Origin: Thermoleophilia bacterium
GTDB lineage: Bacteria > Actinomycetota > Thermoleophilia > Gaiellales > Gaiellaceae
Direction of reading: 5' to 3'
Assembly (NCBI GenBank): GCA_025929895.1
Contig: JAICPI010000025.1
Coordinates: forward strand, 1 to 33,381
Length of the DNA: 33,381 nucleotides
Positions 1 through 7,976 of the stretch are shown here, piece after piece; positions within the stretch are counted from its first letter, which is position 1; each line of letters begins with the position of its first letter. Made by a program: the position numbers and the translations under genes. The notes beneath the pieces are model-generated. The model saw nothing but the letters and a program-made list of their open reading frames with translations. It searched no databases and was not told the origin of the DNA.

Positions 1-118
1 CCCGCCCCCGGGGCCGTGGGGGGCGGGCCCCGCGGCCCCCCCCGCCCCCGCCCCCCGCCCCCCCCCCCCGGCCCGGCGCCCGCCCCCCCCCCCCCCCCCC
101 CCCCCCCCCCCCACGTTC
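1..118. other. G/C low-complexity contig end
   Basis: The tract consists almost only of C and G runs, including a long uninterrupted C run just before the rseP stop codon. No coding signature, hairpin terminator or repeat unit can be supported. It looks like a sequencing or assembly artefact at a contig end rather than biological sequence. The gene beside it still ends in a normal stop codon. Confidence 0.75.
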
Positions 119-1339
119 CTAGCCGGGGCCGCGTCCGCCCAGATCGTTCGAGAGGCCGATGAAGAACAGCATCAGCACGAGGGCGATCCCGACCACGGAG
201 ACGCGCTCGTAGATCTCGCGGCCGACGGCGCGGCGGCGGACACCCTCGAGGATCGAGAAGGCGATGTGGCCGCCGTCGAGCGGCAGCAGCGGCAGGAGGT
301 TGAGGAGCGCGAGCGAGAGGCTGATGAACGCGAGCAGCTGGAGGTAGACGCGGAAGTCGATGTCCACCGCCTCGCTCGAGACCCTCGTGATCCCGACGGG
401 GCTCGAGATCTCCTCGCGGCCCTCCGGCGTGACGAGCCGCGAGAACCCGACGGCGATCGCCTTCGTCACCTCCCACGTCCGGCCGAGCGCGAGGCTGACC
501 GCCTCGCCGGCGTCGTGGCGTTCCCAGCGGGCGACCGGGCGGAAGCCGACCGCCCAGTTCTGGTCGTAGTAGTGCGTCGGCGTGACCCGCAGGTCGCGCA
601 CGTCCCCCCGCCGCTCGACCTGGAGCACGATCGGCGCGCCCTCCGCGTCCTGGATCGTGTTGAACACGTCCTCGAACCCGGTCATCGGCTCGCCGTCGAT
701 GCCGACGAGCCGGTCGCCGACGCGCAGCCCCGCGAGGTCGGCGGGGCTGCCGGCGCTCACCTCGCCGACGTTGAGCGTCGCCACGCGCACGCCGACCAGG
801 AAGACCACGGTCAGGAGCGCGACGGTGAAGATCAGGTTCGTCCCCGGTCCCGCGAAGATCACCGCGACGCGCTTCCACGTCTTCGCGCGCCAGTACGCGT
901 CGGCTCCGACCCCGTCGCGCAGCTCGTTCAGCCCGCGCTCGGCGCTCCGCCGCGCGGCGGGCGAGAGCTCGACGCCGGTGACGCCGGCCTCGAGTGCGCG
1001 CAGCTCCGGGCTCTCCTCGAACTCGCCGCGGTCGAGCTTGCGCTTCATCCGCTCGATCGAGCCCGTCAGCTCGGGGGCCTCGCGGAGCGCGGGCCCGAGG
1101 TGCAGGTCCAGGTCGGACGGCGCCGGCCTGTGCATCCCCGGGATCTTCACGTAGCCGCCGAGCGGGATGGCCCCGATCCCGTACTCGATCCCGCCCCGCG
1201 TCGTCTTCACGAGCGCGGGCGGGAAGCCGAGGTAGAACTTCCGCGGCCGCATGCCGAGGGCGCGCGCGACGAAGAAGTGGCCCGCCTCGTGGATCAGCAC
1301 GAGGAAGGCGAGCCCGAAGACCGCGACCATCCAGCTCAT
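119..1339 (-). CDS. rseP: Site-2 zinc metalloprotease RseP (M50)
   Basis: This is a 406-residue intramembrane protease that cleaves membrane-bound regulators such as anti-sigma factors. The zinc motif HEAGH is at residues 17-21 in the first membrane helix. A PDZ domain follows at about 188-255, and the third zinc ligand is in LDGGH at 354-358, after NLLP. Further hydrophobic segments lie near 168-187, 335-352 and 380-396. An extra, charged, helix-prone segment (about 72-148) separates GGYVKIPGM from the second membrane helix, where E. coli RseP has only about 25 residues. The ATG at 1339 overlaps the dxr stop in an ATGA junction, which fixes the start. It is the last gene of the rpsB operon. 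The family assignment is certain; the substrate is unknown. Confidence 0.95.
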   Translation of the reverse strand: MSWMVAVFGLAFLVLIHEAGHFFVARALGMRPRKFYLGFPPALVKTTRGGIEYGIGAIPLGGYVKIPGMHRPAPSDLDLHLGPALREAPELTGSIERMKRKLDRGEFEESPELRALEAGVTGVELSPAARRSAERGLNELRDGVGADAYWRAKTWKRVAVIFAGPGTNLIFTVALLTVVFLVGVRVATLNVGEVSAGSPADLAGLRVGDRLVGIDGEPMTGFEDVFNTIQDAEGAPIVLQVERRGDVRDLRVTPTHYYDQNWAVGFRPVARWERHDAGEAVSLALGRTWEVTKAIAVGFSRLVTPEGREEISSPVGITRVSSEAVDIDFRVYLQLLAFISLSLALLNLLPLLPLDGGHIAFSILEGVRRRAVGREIYERVSVVGIALVLMLFFIGLSNDLGGRGPG

Positions 1340-2385
1340 GCCGCGACCTCCACCGAGCGCCGCGCAGCCGCGTCGACGACGGTCAGCTCCTCGAGATCGC
1401 GCGCGGCCGCGCCGTCGGCCTCCGCAAGCGCATGCTCGACCGCGCCGGCTACGCCGAGAAAGGACAGCCGACCCGCGAGGAACGACTCGACGGCCGCCTC
1501 GTTCGCCGCGTTGAAGACGCAGGGATACGAGCCGCCGCGCTCCCCGGCCTCGCGCGCGAGGCGCAGCAGGGGAAACGCCTCGAGGTCCGGCTCCTCGAAC
1601 TCGAGCGTCGTGCCGGCGAGCTCGAGCGGCGGCACAGGGGTCGGCGCGCGGTCGGGGTAGGTGAGGGCGAACGAGATCGGCACGCGCATGTCGGGGGCTC
1701 CGAGGTGCGCGAGCGCGGCGCCGTCGCGAAACCGCGCGAGGCCGTGGACGACCGACGTGGGCTGGATCACCACGCTGATCCTGTCGTACGGAAGGCCGAA
1801 GAGAAAGTGCGCCTCGATCAGCTCGAGTCCCTTGTTCGCGAGCGTTGCGGAGTCCACAGTGATCTTTCTCCCCATCTTCCACGTCGGATGTCGGAGCGCC
1901 TGCTCGGGGGTCACGTCGGCGAGGCGATCCCGGGTCCAGCCGCGGAACGGCCCGCCGGAGGCGGTGAGGACGAGCGAGTCCAGCTCGTCCGTCCGCCGCC
2001 CCTCGAGGCACTGGAAGAGGGCCGAGTGCTCGCTGTCGACCGGCAGGAGCAACCCTCCCCCACGCTCCCGGGCGGCGAGCGCGAGCTCGCCGGCGGCGAC
2101 CAGGCTCTCCTTGTTCGCGAGCGCGAGCGTGACACCGCGCTCGAGCGTCCACAGGGTCGCCGGCAGGCCCGCGAAGCCGACGACGGCGTTCAGCACGACG
2201 TCCGGCTGCGCCCGCTCCAGCAGCTCGGTCAGGTCGCCGCCGACCTGCGTCAGCGGTGCGAGGCCGTCGACCGGCGTCGACCCGGACGCCGCCGCGACGA
2301 GCTCGAGCACGGGGTTGGCCTCGACGACCTCGAGCGCCTGACGGCCGATCGAGCCCGTCGCACCGAGGAGCGCCACGCGCGTCAT
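1336..2385 (-). CDS. dxr: 1-deoxy-D-xylulose 5-phosphate reductoisomerase
   Basis: This enzyme of the MEP isoprenoid pathway converts DXP to 2-C-methyl-D-erythritol 4-phosphate with NADPH. Visible motifs are GATGSIG (dinucleotide binding), LANKESLV, the metal/active-site DSEH, SGGPF, and HPTWKMGRKITVDSATLANK. At 349 residues it is short: E. coli Dxr has 398. About 30 residues are missing from the N-terminal domain between the first beta strand (LVAAASGS) and NAVVG, with no frameshift visible. The catalytic and C-terminal domains look complete. The start overlaps the cdsA stop by one base (TGATG). Its neighbour uppS uses the isoprenoid product. Confidence 0.95.
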   Translation of the reverse strand: MTRVALLGATGSIGRQALEVVEANPVLELVAAASGSTPVDGLAPLTQVGGDLTELLERAQPDVVLNAVVGFAGLPATLWTLERGVTLALANKESLVAAGELALAARERGGGLLLPVDSEHSALFQCLEGRRTDELDSLVLTASGGPFRGWTRDRLADVTPEQALRHPTWKMGRKITVDSATLANKGLELIEAHFLFGLPYDRISVVIQPTSVVHGLARFRDGAALAHLGAPDMRVPISFALTYPDRAPTPVPPLELAGTTLEFEEPDLEAFPLLRLAREAGERGGSYPCVFNAANEAAVESFLAGRLSFLGVAGAVEHALAEADGAAARDLEELTVVDAAARRSVEVAA

Positions 2386-3188
2386 CAGGTGAGCGCCACG
2401 ATCGTGTAGAAGGCCGCGACCGTCGCGAAGAGCAGCGAATCGACGCGGTCCAGCACGCCGCCGTGGCGGCCCAGGATCCGCCCCGTGTCCTTGACCTGCA
2501 TGTCGCGCTTCACCGCCGACTCGAACAGGTCGCCGACGGTTCCGGCGAGCGCGATCACCGCTCCGAGCAGGAGCGCCTCCCAGATCTCGAGGAAGCGCTC
2601 GCGGTCCTGGTAGAGCGCGAAGAACGAGACGAGGACGGAGGCGGCGAACCCGGCCACGAAGCCCTCCCAGGTCTTCGCCGGCGACATCACCGCGGCGAGC
2701 TTGTGGCGCCCGATCAGGCGGCCTGCGAAGTACGCGGCCGTGTCGCCCGCCCACACGGCGAGCAGGACGGTGAAGATCGCGAGCCGGCCGAGGTAGTCGT
2801 CGTCGACCTCGCGCAGGAGGAGGAGGTGCCCGATTCCCGCGCCGATCCAGAACGTGCCGAGGATCGTCGAGGCGATCGTGACCGTCCCGGACTGGCGCGT
2901 CTCGGCGACGCCGTAGAGGCCGAACGCGAACACGAAGGTCGAGAGGAGCCCCGCGAGCAGCCACTCGATGCCGCCGAGGTGCGCCCCGAGCAGGCCGACG
3001 AGCACGCCGGCGTAGCCCGCGAGGACGAGCGGACGCAGCGGTCGGATCGTCGAGTAGAGCTCGTGCAGCGCGAGGATCGCGGCGATCGCGGCGACGGCGA
3101 ACAGCCACCAGCCGTCGAAGTACGCGGCCGCGAGCACGGCGACGAGCAGCGGGACGGCGACGGCGACGCGCCCGGCGAGGTCCCTCAT
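2385..3188 (-). CDS. cdsA: Phosphatidate cytidylyltransferase
   Basis: This 267-residue integral membrane enzyme makes CDP-diacylglycerol from CTP and phosphatidic acid, the branch point of phospholipid synthesis. Several hydrophobic helices fill the first 200 residues. The family signature is clear near the C-terminus: SAVKRDMQVKDTGR followed by HGGVLDRVDS, with the metal-binding aspartates. The ATG at 3188 overlaps the uppS stop (ATGA), which sets the start. It lies between uppS and dxr, the usual order in this operon. Confidence 0.95.
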   Translation of the reverse strand: MRDLAGRVAVAVPLLVAVLAAAYFDGWWLFAVAAIAAILALHELYSTIRPLRPLVLAGYAGVLVGLLGAHLGGIEWLLAGLLSTFVFAFGLYGVAETRQSGTVTIASTILGTFWIGAGIGHLLLLREVDDDYLGRLAIFTVLLAVWAGDTAAYFAGRLIGRHKLAAVMSPAKTWEGFVAGFAASVLVSFFALYQDRERFLEIWEALLLGAVIALAGTVGDLFESAVKRDMQVKDTGRILGRHGGVLDRVDSLLFATVAAFYTIVALT

Positions 3189-3880
3189 CGCCCGCCGAAC
3201 CGGCGGCGGCGGCCCGCGTAGGTCTCGAGCGCGGCGGCCAGGTCCTCCGCGCCGAAGTCCGGCCAGAGCGTGTCGACGAAGACCAGCTCTGCGTAGGCCA
3301 GCTGCCACAGGAGGAAGTTCGAGATCCGCTGCTCGCCGGACGTGCGGACGAGCAGGTCCGGGTCGGGCATGTCCGGCTGCTGGAGGTGGGCCGCCACGAG
3401 CTCGTCGTCCACGTCGTCGGGGTCGACGCCCTCGGCCACGATCGCGCGCACGGCCTCGACGAGCTCGGCCCGCCCGCCGTAGTCGAAGCAGATCCACAGC
3501 CGGAGGCGGCCGTTGTCGAGCGTCTCGGCCTCGAGCGACTCCATCTGCGCGAGCAGCTCGGCCGGCGCGCGGTCGCGGCGGCCGACGAAGCGCACCCGCA
3601 CGCCTTCCTTCGCGAGGTCCGGGAGCTCGCGCACGATCGTGTCGCCGAAGATCTCCATCAGGTCCTCGACCTCGTCGACGGGGCGCGACCAGTTCTCGGT
3701 CGAGAACGCGTACACCGCGAGCGACTCGACGCCGAGGTCGATCGCCCCCTCGACGGTGCGCCGCAGCGCCTTCGTCCCGGCTCGGTGCCCCTCGGCCACG
3801 GGGAGCCCGCGCTGCTCGGCCCACCGGCCGTTGCCGTCCATGATGATCGCGACGGCGCGGGCGAGCTCGGTCGCCGCCAT
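3185..3880 (-). CDS. uppS: Isoprenyl (undecaprenyl) diphosphate synthase
   Basis: This cis-prenyltransferase of 231 residues elongates farnesyl diphosphate to the C55-type lipid carrier for cell-wall synthesis. The catalytic Asp15 is in IMDGNGRWA. YAFSTENW and the C-terminal pyrophosphate-binding LLVRTSGEQRISNFLLWQ are also present. Its ATG overlaps the frr stop by one base (TGATG). The product chain length cannot be read from the sequence. Confidence 0.95.
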   Translation of the reverse strand: MAATELARAVAIIMDGNGRWAEQRGLPVAEGHRAGTKALRRTVEGAIDLGVESLAVYAFSTENWSRPVDEVEDLMEIFGDTIVRELPDLAKEGVRVRFVGRRDRAPAELLAQMESLEAETLDNGRLRLWICFDYGGRAELVEAVRAIVAEGVDPDDVDDELVAAHLQQPDMPDPDLLVRTSGEQRISNFLLWQLAYAELVFVDTLWPDFGAEDLAAALETYAGRRRRFGGR

Positions 3881-4443
3881 CAGACTTCCAGGATCTCGGC
3901 TTCTTTGTGCTTCAGCGCGTCGTCGATCTTCTTGACGTGCTCGTCGGTGAGCTTCTGGAGCCGGTCCTCGCCGCGGTGCTCCTCGTCGGCGCCGACGTCG
4001 CCGTTGGCGACGAGCTCCTTGAGGTGATGCATCACGTCGCGGCGCACGTTCCGCACCGCGATCCGCCCCTCTTCCGCGAGGTGGCGCACGACCTTGACGA
4101 GCTCCTTCCGCCGCTCCTCGGTCAGCTGCGGGATCGGCAGGCGGATCACCTTGCCGTCGTTCGACGGCGTCAGCCCGAGGTCGGACTCCTGGATCGCCTT
4201 CTCGATCCCCTTCAGCGAGCTCGGGTCGAACGGCTGGATCGTCAGCAGCCGCGGCTCGGGGACGTTGATCGTGGCCAGCTGCTTCAGCGGCGTGTCCTGC
4301 CCGTAGTAGTCGATCGAGATGCGGTCGAGGAGCGCCGCCGAAGCGCGGCCGGTGCGAACGGTGTTGAACTCGGTGCGGGCGTGCTCGACCGCCTGGTCCA
4401 TCCGGCGCGTCCCGTCCTGCACCAGCTCGTCGACGGTGGTCAC
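3880..4443 (-). CDS. frr: Ribosome recycling factor
   Basis: This 187-residue factor splits post-termination ribosomes together with EF-G. The family features are intact: [11 protein letters not shown] near the N-terminus, [16 protein letters not shown], and the long C-terminal helix with RRKELVK and RNVRRD. The start is GTG, overlapping the pyrH stop in GTGA, with a strong AAGGAGA Shine-Dalgarno inside the end of pyrH. It sits in the canonical position between pyrH and uppS. Confidence 0.96.
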   Translation of the reverse strand: MTTVDELVQDGTRRMDQAVEHARTEFNTVRTGRASAALLDRISIDYYGQDTPLKQLATINVPEPRLLTIQPFDPSSLKGIEKAIQESDLGLTPSNDGKVIRLPIPQLTEERRKELVKVVRHLAEEGRIAVRNVRRDVMHHLKELVANGDVGADEEHRGEDRLQKLTDEHVKKIDDALKHKEAEILEV

Positions 4444-5213
4444 GTGCTCTCCTTCCGGGTCGAGATGATCGTGCCCACGCGCTCGCCCGAGAGGATGCGG
4501 CGCAGGTTGCCGTCGGCGCTCGCGAACACGTAGATCGGCAGCTCGTTGTCCATGCACAGCGAGAGCGCCGTGCTGTCCATCACCTCGAGCCTGCGCTCGA
4601 GCGCCTCGAGGTGCGTGAGCTCGGGGATGAACTCGGCGTCGGGGTCGGCGTTCGGGTCGGCGGTGAAGACCCCGTCCGCCCCGTGCTTCGCCATCAGGAT
4701 CGCCTCCGCGCCGATCTCGAGCGCACGCAGCGCGGCCGCCGTGTCGGTCGTGAAGTACGGGTTGCCCGTCCCCGCGGCGAAGATGACGATCCGCCGCTTC
4801 TCGAGGTGCCGGACCGCACGGCGGCGGATGTAGGGCTCTGCGACCTCGGCGACCTCCATCGCCGAGAGCACGCGCGTCTCCGCGCCCGCCCGCTCGAGCG
4901 AGTCCTGGAAGGTGAGCGCGTTCATGACCGTCGCGAGCATCCCGATGTAGTCGCCCGTCGCCCGATCCATCCCCTGGGCGGCGCCCTCGATCCCGCGGTA
5001 GATGTTGCCGCCGCCGACGACGATCGCGAGCTCGATCCCGCTGCGCGCGACGACGTCGACGATCTCGCGCGCGATCGCGTCGACCGTGGGCGCGTCGACC
5101 CCGAACTCGCGCGGGCCCATCAGGGCCTCGCCGGAGACCTTGAGCAGCACGCGACGGAACGGCGCGGCCGCCGCCGGCGCGGCCGCGGGGGATTCCTGGG
5201 GTCGGACGCTCAC
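4440..5213 (-). CDS. pyrH: UMP kinase
   Basis: This 257-residue amino-acid-kinase-fold enzyme phosphorylates UMP to UDP. Visible are [11 protein letters not shown] (phosphate binding), [10 protein letters not shown], the [13 protein letters not shown] loop and [12 protein letters not shown]. The start is GTG at 5213, overlapping the tsf stop (GTGA). This gives a roughly 20-residue Ala/Pro-rich leader before the kinase fold, longer than usual. An in-frame frame extends further upstream but lacks family similarity, so I did not use it. Confidence 0.95.
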   Translation of the reverse strand: MSVRPQESPAAAPAAAAPFRRVLLKVSGEALMGPREFGVDAPTVDAIAREIVDVVARSGIELAIVVGGGNIYRGIEGAAQGMDRATGDYIGMLATVMNALTFQDSLERAGAETRVLSAMEVAEVAEPYIRRRAVRHLEKRRIVIFAAGTGNPYFTTDTAAALRALEIGAEAILMAKHGADGVFTADPNADPDAEFIPELTHLEALERRLEVMDSTALSLCMDNELPIYVFASADGNLRRILSGERVGTIISTRKEST

Positions 5214-6013
5214 CCGGCGAGCGAGATTCGCTCGAACTCGACGACCTCGGCGCCCTCCTCCGCGAGCGCCTGCGCGACCGTCTTGCCCGTGTCGTGGATC
5301 CACGGCTGCTCGGCGAGCACCTGCGCGGCGAAGAAGCGCTTGTTGACCATCCCTTCGACGATCTTCTCACGCGCCTGCTCGGGCTTCGACTGGACCTCGT
5401 CCGACGAGAGGTAGATCTCGCGCTCCGTCGTCACGACGTCCTCGGGGACGTCCTCTCGCGCGATGTACTGCGGTGCCGAGGCGGCGATGTGCATCGCGAC
5501 CTTCCGGGCGAGCTCGGCCGAGCCGCCGCGGGCCTGCACGAGCACGCCGAGCTTGTTCGCGGGCGGGTGCGCGTAGCCGGCGATCGTGCCGCCGTCGATG
5601 CGCTCGAAGCGCGCCGGCGAGACGACCTGGATGTTCTCGCCGAGCTTCGCCGAGAGCGCCTTTCGCTCCTCCTCGAGCGAGGCCGCGGCGTCGACCCCCC
5701 CGGCGTCGACGGCCTCGAGCACCTTCTTGGCGAACGCGAGGAACTCCTCGTTGTTCGAGACGGGCTCGGTCTCGCACCCGACGCCGACGATGGTGCCGCG
5801 ACTGCCGTCTTCCTGGACGCGATAGCCGACCTTGCCCTCGGTCGTCGCGCGCCCGGCCCGCCTGTCCGCGGACGCCATCCCCTTCTCGCGCAGGAGGCGC
5901 TTGGCCGCGTCGACGTCGCCGCCAGTGTCCTGGAGCGCGCGCTTCGCGTCCATGATCCCGGCGCCCGTCAGCTCGCGGAGCTCCTTGACGAGCGTGGCGG
6001 AGATCGTCGTCAC
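5210..6013 (-). CDS. tsf: Elongation factor Ts
   Basis: EF-Ts is the nucleotide-exchange factor of EF-Tu; this copy has 267 residues. The N-terminal UBA-like domain ([19 protein letters not shown]) and the core and C-terminal domains ([15 protein letters not shown]) are typical. The usual TDFV motif of the core domain, whose Asp-Phe pair reaches the EF-Tu Mg site, reads TEPV at residues 82-85 in the context [12 protein letters not shown]. The GTG start at 6013 overlaps the rpsB stop (GTGA). It is the only EF-Ts in the window and the reading frame is intact, so it should be functional. Confidence 0.95.
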   Translation of the reverse strand: MTTISATLVKELRELTGAGIMDAKRALQDTGGDVDAAKRLLREKGMASADRRAGRATTEGKVGYRVQEDGSRGTIVGVGCETEPVSNNEEFLAFAKKVLEAVDAGGVDAAASLEEERKALSAKLGENIQVVSPARFERIDGGTIAGYAHPPANKLGVLVQARGGSAELARKVAMHIAASAPQYIAREDVPEDVVTTEREIYLSSDEVQSKPEQAREKIVEGMVNKRFFAAQVLAEQPWIHDTGKTVAQALAEEGAEVVEFERISLAG

Positions 6014-6822
6014 GAGGTCACTTCCTCGGCGACCGGCTCCTCCTTCTGCGAGACCTGCTCGTAGTCGCCTTCGGGGACCGTCTCCTCGGCCGCGGGCTCG
6101 GCCTCCGGCTGCGCCGGGCGCGAGAGCTCCTGCTCGGTCACGCCGGTACGCCCGGCGGCGACGCCGTCGGCGATCACGCGGGTCACGAGCTCGCACGAGC
6201 GGATCGCGTCGTCGTTCCCGGGGATGACGTAGTCGGACTCGTCGGGGTCGCAGTTGGTGTCCACGAGCGCGATCACCGGGATGTTCAGGCGACGCGCCTC
6301 GCTGACCGCGAGCTGCTCCTTGCGCAGGTCGAGGATGAAGATCGCGTCGGGGTGGCGCTTCATGTCGGCGACCCCGCCGAGGTTGGCGTCGAGCTTCTCG
6401 AGCTCGCCCATCATCGCGATCCGCTCCTTCGCGGGCAGAAGGTCGAGCTGCCCCTCCTCCCTCAGGCGCCGGAGCTCGTGCAGGCGCTCGATCCGGCTGT
6501 GGATCGTGCGCCAGTTCGTGAGCAGGCCGCCCAGCCAGCGGTGGTTCACGTACGGCATGCCGACGCGCTTGGCGTGGTTCGAGACCGCGTCCTGCGCCTG
6601 CTTCTTCGTGCCGACGAAGAGGACGGTGCCGTTGCGCGTCGCGACGTTCTTCGCGAAGTCGTGCGCCTCCTCGAGCAGCTGCTGTGTCTGCTGGAGGTCG
6701 ATGATGTAGATGCCCCCGCGCTCCGTGAAGATGAAGCGGCGCATCTTGGGGTTCCAGCGCCTGGTCTGATGGCCGAAGTGCACGCCGGCCTCCAGGAGCT
6801 CTCTCATGCTGACGACGGACAT
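6010..6822 (-). CDS. rpsB: 30S ribosomal protein S2
   Basis: This is the first gene of the translation/cell-envelope operon and encodes 270 residues. Family motifs include [26 protein letters not shown] and [13 protein letters not shown]. The C-terminal 40 residues are an acidic, low-complexity tail rich in Glu, Ala and Pro, common in actinobacterial S2. The start is ATG preceded by GGAGG at seven-base spacing, so this message is leadered, unlike many first genes in the window. Confidence 0.97.
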   Translation of the reverse strand: MSVVSMRELLEAGVHFGHQTRRWNPKMRRFIFTERGGIYIIDLQQTQQLLEEAHDFAKNVATRNGTVLFVGTKKQAQDAVSNHAKRVGMPYVNHRWLGGLLTNWRTIHSRIERLHELRRLREEGQLDLLPAKERIAMMGELEKLDANLGGVADMKRHPDAIFILDLRKEQLAVSEARRLNIPVIALVDTNCDPDESDYVIPGNDDAIRSCELVTRVIADGVAAGRTGVTEQELSRPAQPEAEPAAEETVPEGDYEQVSQKEEPVAEEVTS

Positions 6823-6945
6823 GGTGAAGCCTCCATTCGGTTTCGATTTGCACTGCAGCCGGCGGGCTCGGCTGGAACCGGATTCCGTCGAATCGCGGCA
6901 CCGCCACCCGAGTCGCCCCGCCGGGTCGGGGGTGGACAGGGGCGG

Positions 6946-6951
6946 ATTCTA
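6946..6951 (-). promoter_or_regulatory. Possible -10 box of the rpsB operon
   Basis: TAGAAT on the minus strand lies about 125 bases upstream of the rpsB ATG, in the only sizeable gap in front of the operon. A convincing -35 is not visible. The 165-base gap (6823-6987) otherwise holds only the rpsB Shine-Dalgarno and the divergent promoter of the diguanylate cyclase. No S2-binding leader structure was recognised. Confidence 0.35.
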
Positions 6952-6975
6952 GCCGGAACTCGCCCCGATTCGGCC

Positions 6976-6981
6976 TATCCT
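6976..6981 (+). promoter_or_regulatory. -10 box of the diguanylate cyclase gene (leaderless)
   Basis: TATCCT ends six bases before the GTG at 6988, so transcription would start at or next to the start codon. No Shine-Dalgarno precedes the GTG. The same arrangement recurs at many first genes of this window. Confidence 0.55.
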
Positions 6982-6987
6982 GGCCCC

Positions 6988-7920
6988 GTGAGCGCTCTGG
7001 GCGGCCTGGCAGAGGAGATCCGCGACGCGGCCTGGGACCTCGCGCTCGAGGTGGTCGAGGAGGGACTCCGCGACGACACGGTCCCGTCGCTCCAGCGGCT
7101 CGGCCAGGTCGGGCAGCTCGGGGACGTGCCGAGCTTCATCGTCGAGCTCTCGAAGGAGCTGCGGGAGCCGGAGGTCGCCCGGATGCGCCGCGGCGGGCCG
7201 CTCGCCGCGCTCGTCCGCGACCACGCGCGCGAGCGGGAGGCGCTCGGGTTCGCGCCGCGCGAGATCGTGACCGAGCTCCTCGTCCTCCGCCGCGTGCTCT
7301 GGCGGTTCATCTCCAAGCGCGCGAGCGAGCTGAGCGGCCAGGAGGTGCTCGAGGCGGAGCGCCGCCTGAACGACAGCCTCGACGTGCTCGTGGCCGAGTG
7401 CGTGGTCGCGTACTTCGACCGCGCCACGGCCGAGCTCGCCGACCAGGCCCGGCGCGATCCGCTCACAGGCCTGCTGAACCACGCGGCGTTCGGGCGCGCC
7501 GTCGACGACGAGCTCTTCCGCGCGCGCCGCTACGAGCGAGGGCTGACGCTCGTCTATCTCGACGTCGACTCGTTCAAGCGGATCAACGACACGCTCGGAC
7601 ACCCTGAGGGCGACCGGGTGCTGCGCCGGGTGGCGGCGGTGCTGACCGAGTCGCTCCGGCACTCGGACGTGGCGGGACGGATGGGCGGCGACGAGTTCGC
7701 GGTCTGCCTGATCGAGAGCGACCTCGAGACCGGCGGCCGGTTCCTCGCCCGGTTCCACGACCTCGTCGACGAGGAGGCCGCGGGCGGTCGCCTGCCGGAG
7801 GGGTTCGCGGTGAGCGCGGGGCTCGCGTCGTACCCGGCCGATGCGGTCTCCGCGGACGCGCTCTTCCGACTCGCGGACGAGCGGCTGTACGAGGCGAAGC
7901 GCGAGAAGGTCGTCGATTAG
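6988..7920 (+). CDS. Diguanylate cyclase with RsbRD-like N-terminal domain
   Basis: This 310-residue soluble protein should make the second messenger cyclic di-GMP from GTP. Residues 1-150 are all-helical and resemble the RsbRD N-terminal (non-haem globin-like) sensor domain of stressosome proteins. The GGDEF domain starts near DPLTG (157). The active-site motif GGDEF is intact at 233-237, and an inhibitory I-site RxxD (R224-D227) sits exactly five residues before it, so product feedback is expected. No EAL domain or membrane segment is present. The GTG start was chosen because homology begins there and a -10 box lies just upstream. The signal sensed is unknown. Confidence 0.88.
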   Translation: MSALGGLAEEIRDAAWDLALEVVEEGLRDDTVPSLQRLGQVGQLGDVPSFIVELSKELREPEVARMRRGGPLAALVRDHAREREALGFAPREIVTELLVLRRVLWRFISKRASELSGQEVLEAERRLNDSLDVLVAECVVAYFDRATAELADQARRDPLTGLLNHAAFGRAVDDELFRARRYERGLTLVYLDVDSFKRINDTLGHPEGDRVLRRVAAVLTESLRHSDVAGRMGGDEFAVCLIESDLETGGRFLARFHDLVDEEAAGGRLPEGFAVSAGLASYPADAVSADALFRLADERLYEAKREKVVD

Positions 7921-7976
7921 GAGGGCTTGACGAAACAGACCTGTGCCGTCGAGGCCCGTTCCGCCAAACCCTCCTA
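7918..7976. terminator. Hairpin joining two convergent stop codons
   Basis: The arms 7918-7932 and 7962-7976 pair at 13 of 15 positions around a 29-base loop. Each arm begins with the stop codon (TAG) of one flanking convergent gene. It could end transcription from both sides, but there is no U-tract. Its function is inferred from position and symmetry. Confidence 0.5.

Noticed and set aside
1-118. C-rich tract as a repeat, G-quadruplex regulator or origin
   Set aside because: It is nearly pure homopolymer at the very end of the window and is best explained as an assembly or sequencing artefact.
266-1660. Long plus-strand frames antisense to rseP and dxr, and similar ones throughout
   Set aside because: Their translations are Arg/Pro/Ala/Asp-rich without family motifs and mirror the real genes on the other strand.
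119-2152. One long minus-strand frame covering rseP plus upstream sequence
   Set aside because: Only the part from the ATG at 1339 matches the M50 family; the upstream part is a shadow of dxr in another frame, very Arg/Ala-rich as expected for out-of-frame GC-rich DNA.
6823-6987. Ribosomal-protein leader (S2-binding RNA) before rpsB
   Set aside because: No recognisable conserved structure could be traced by eye; only a weak -10 and a strong SD are supported.
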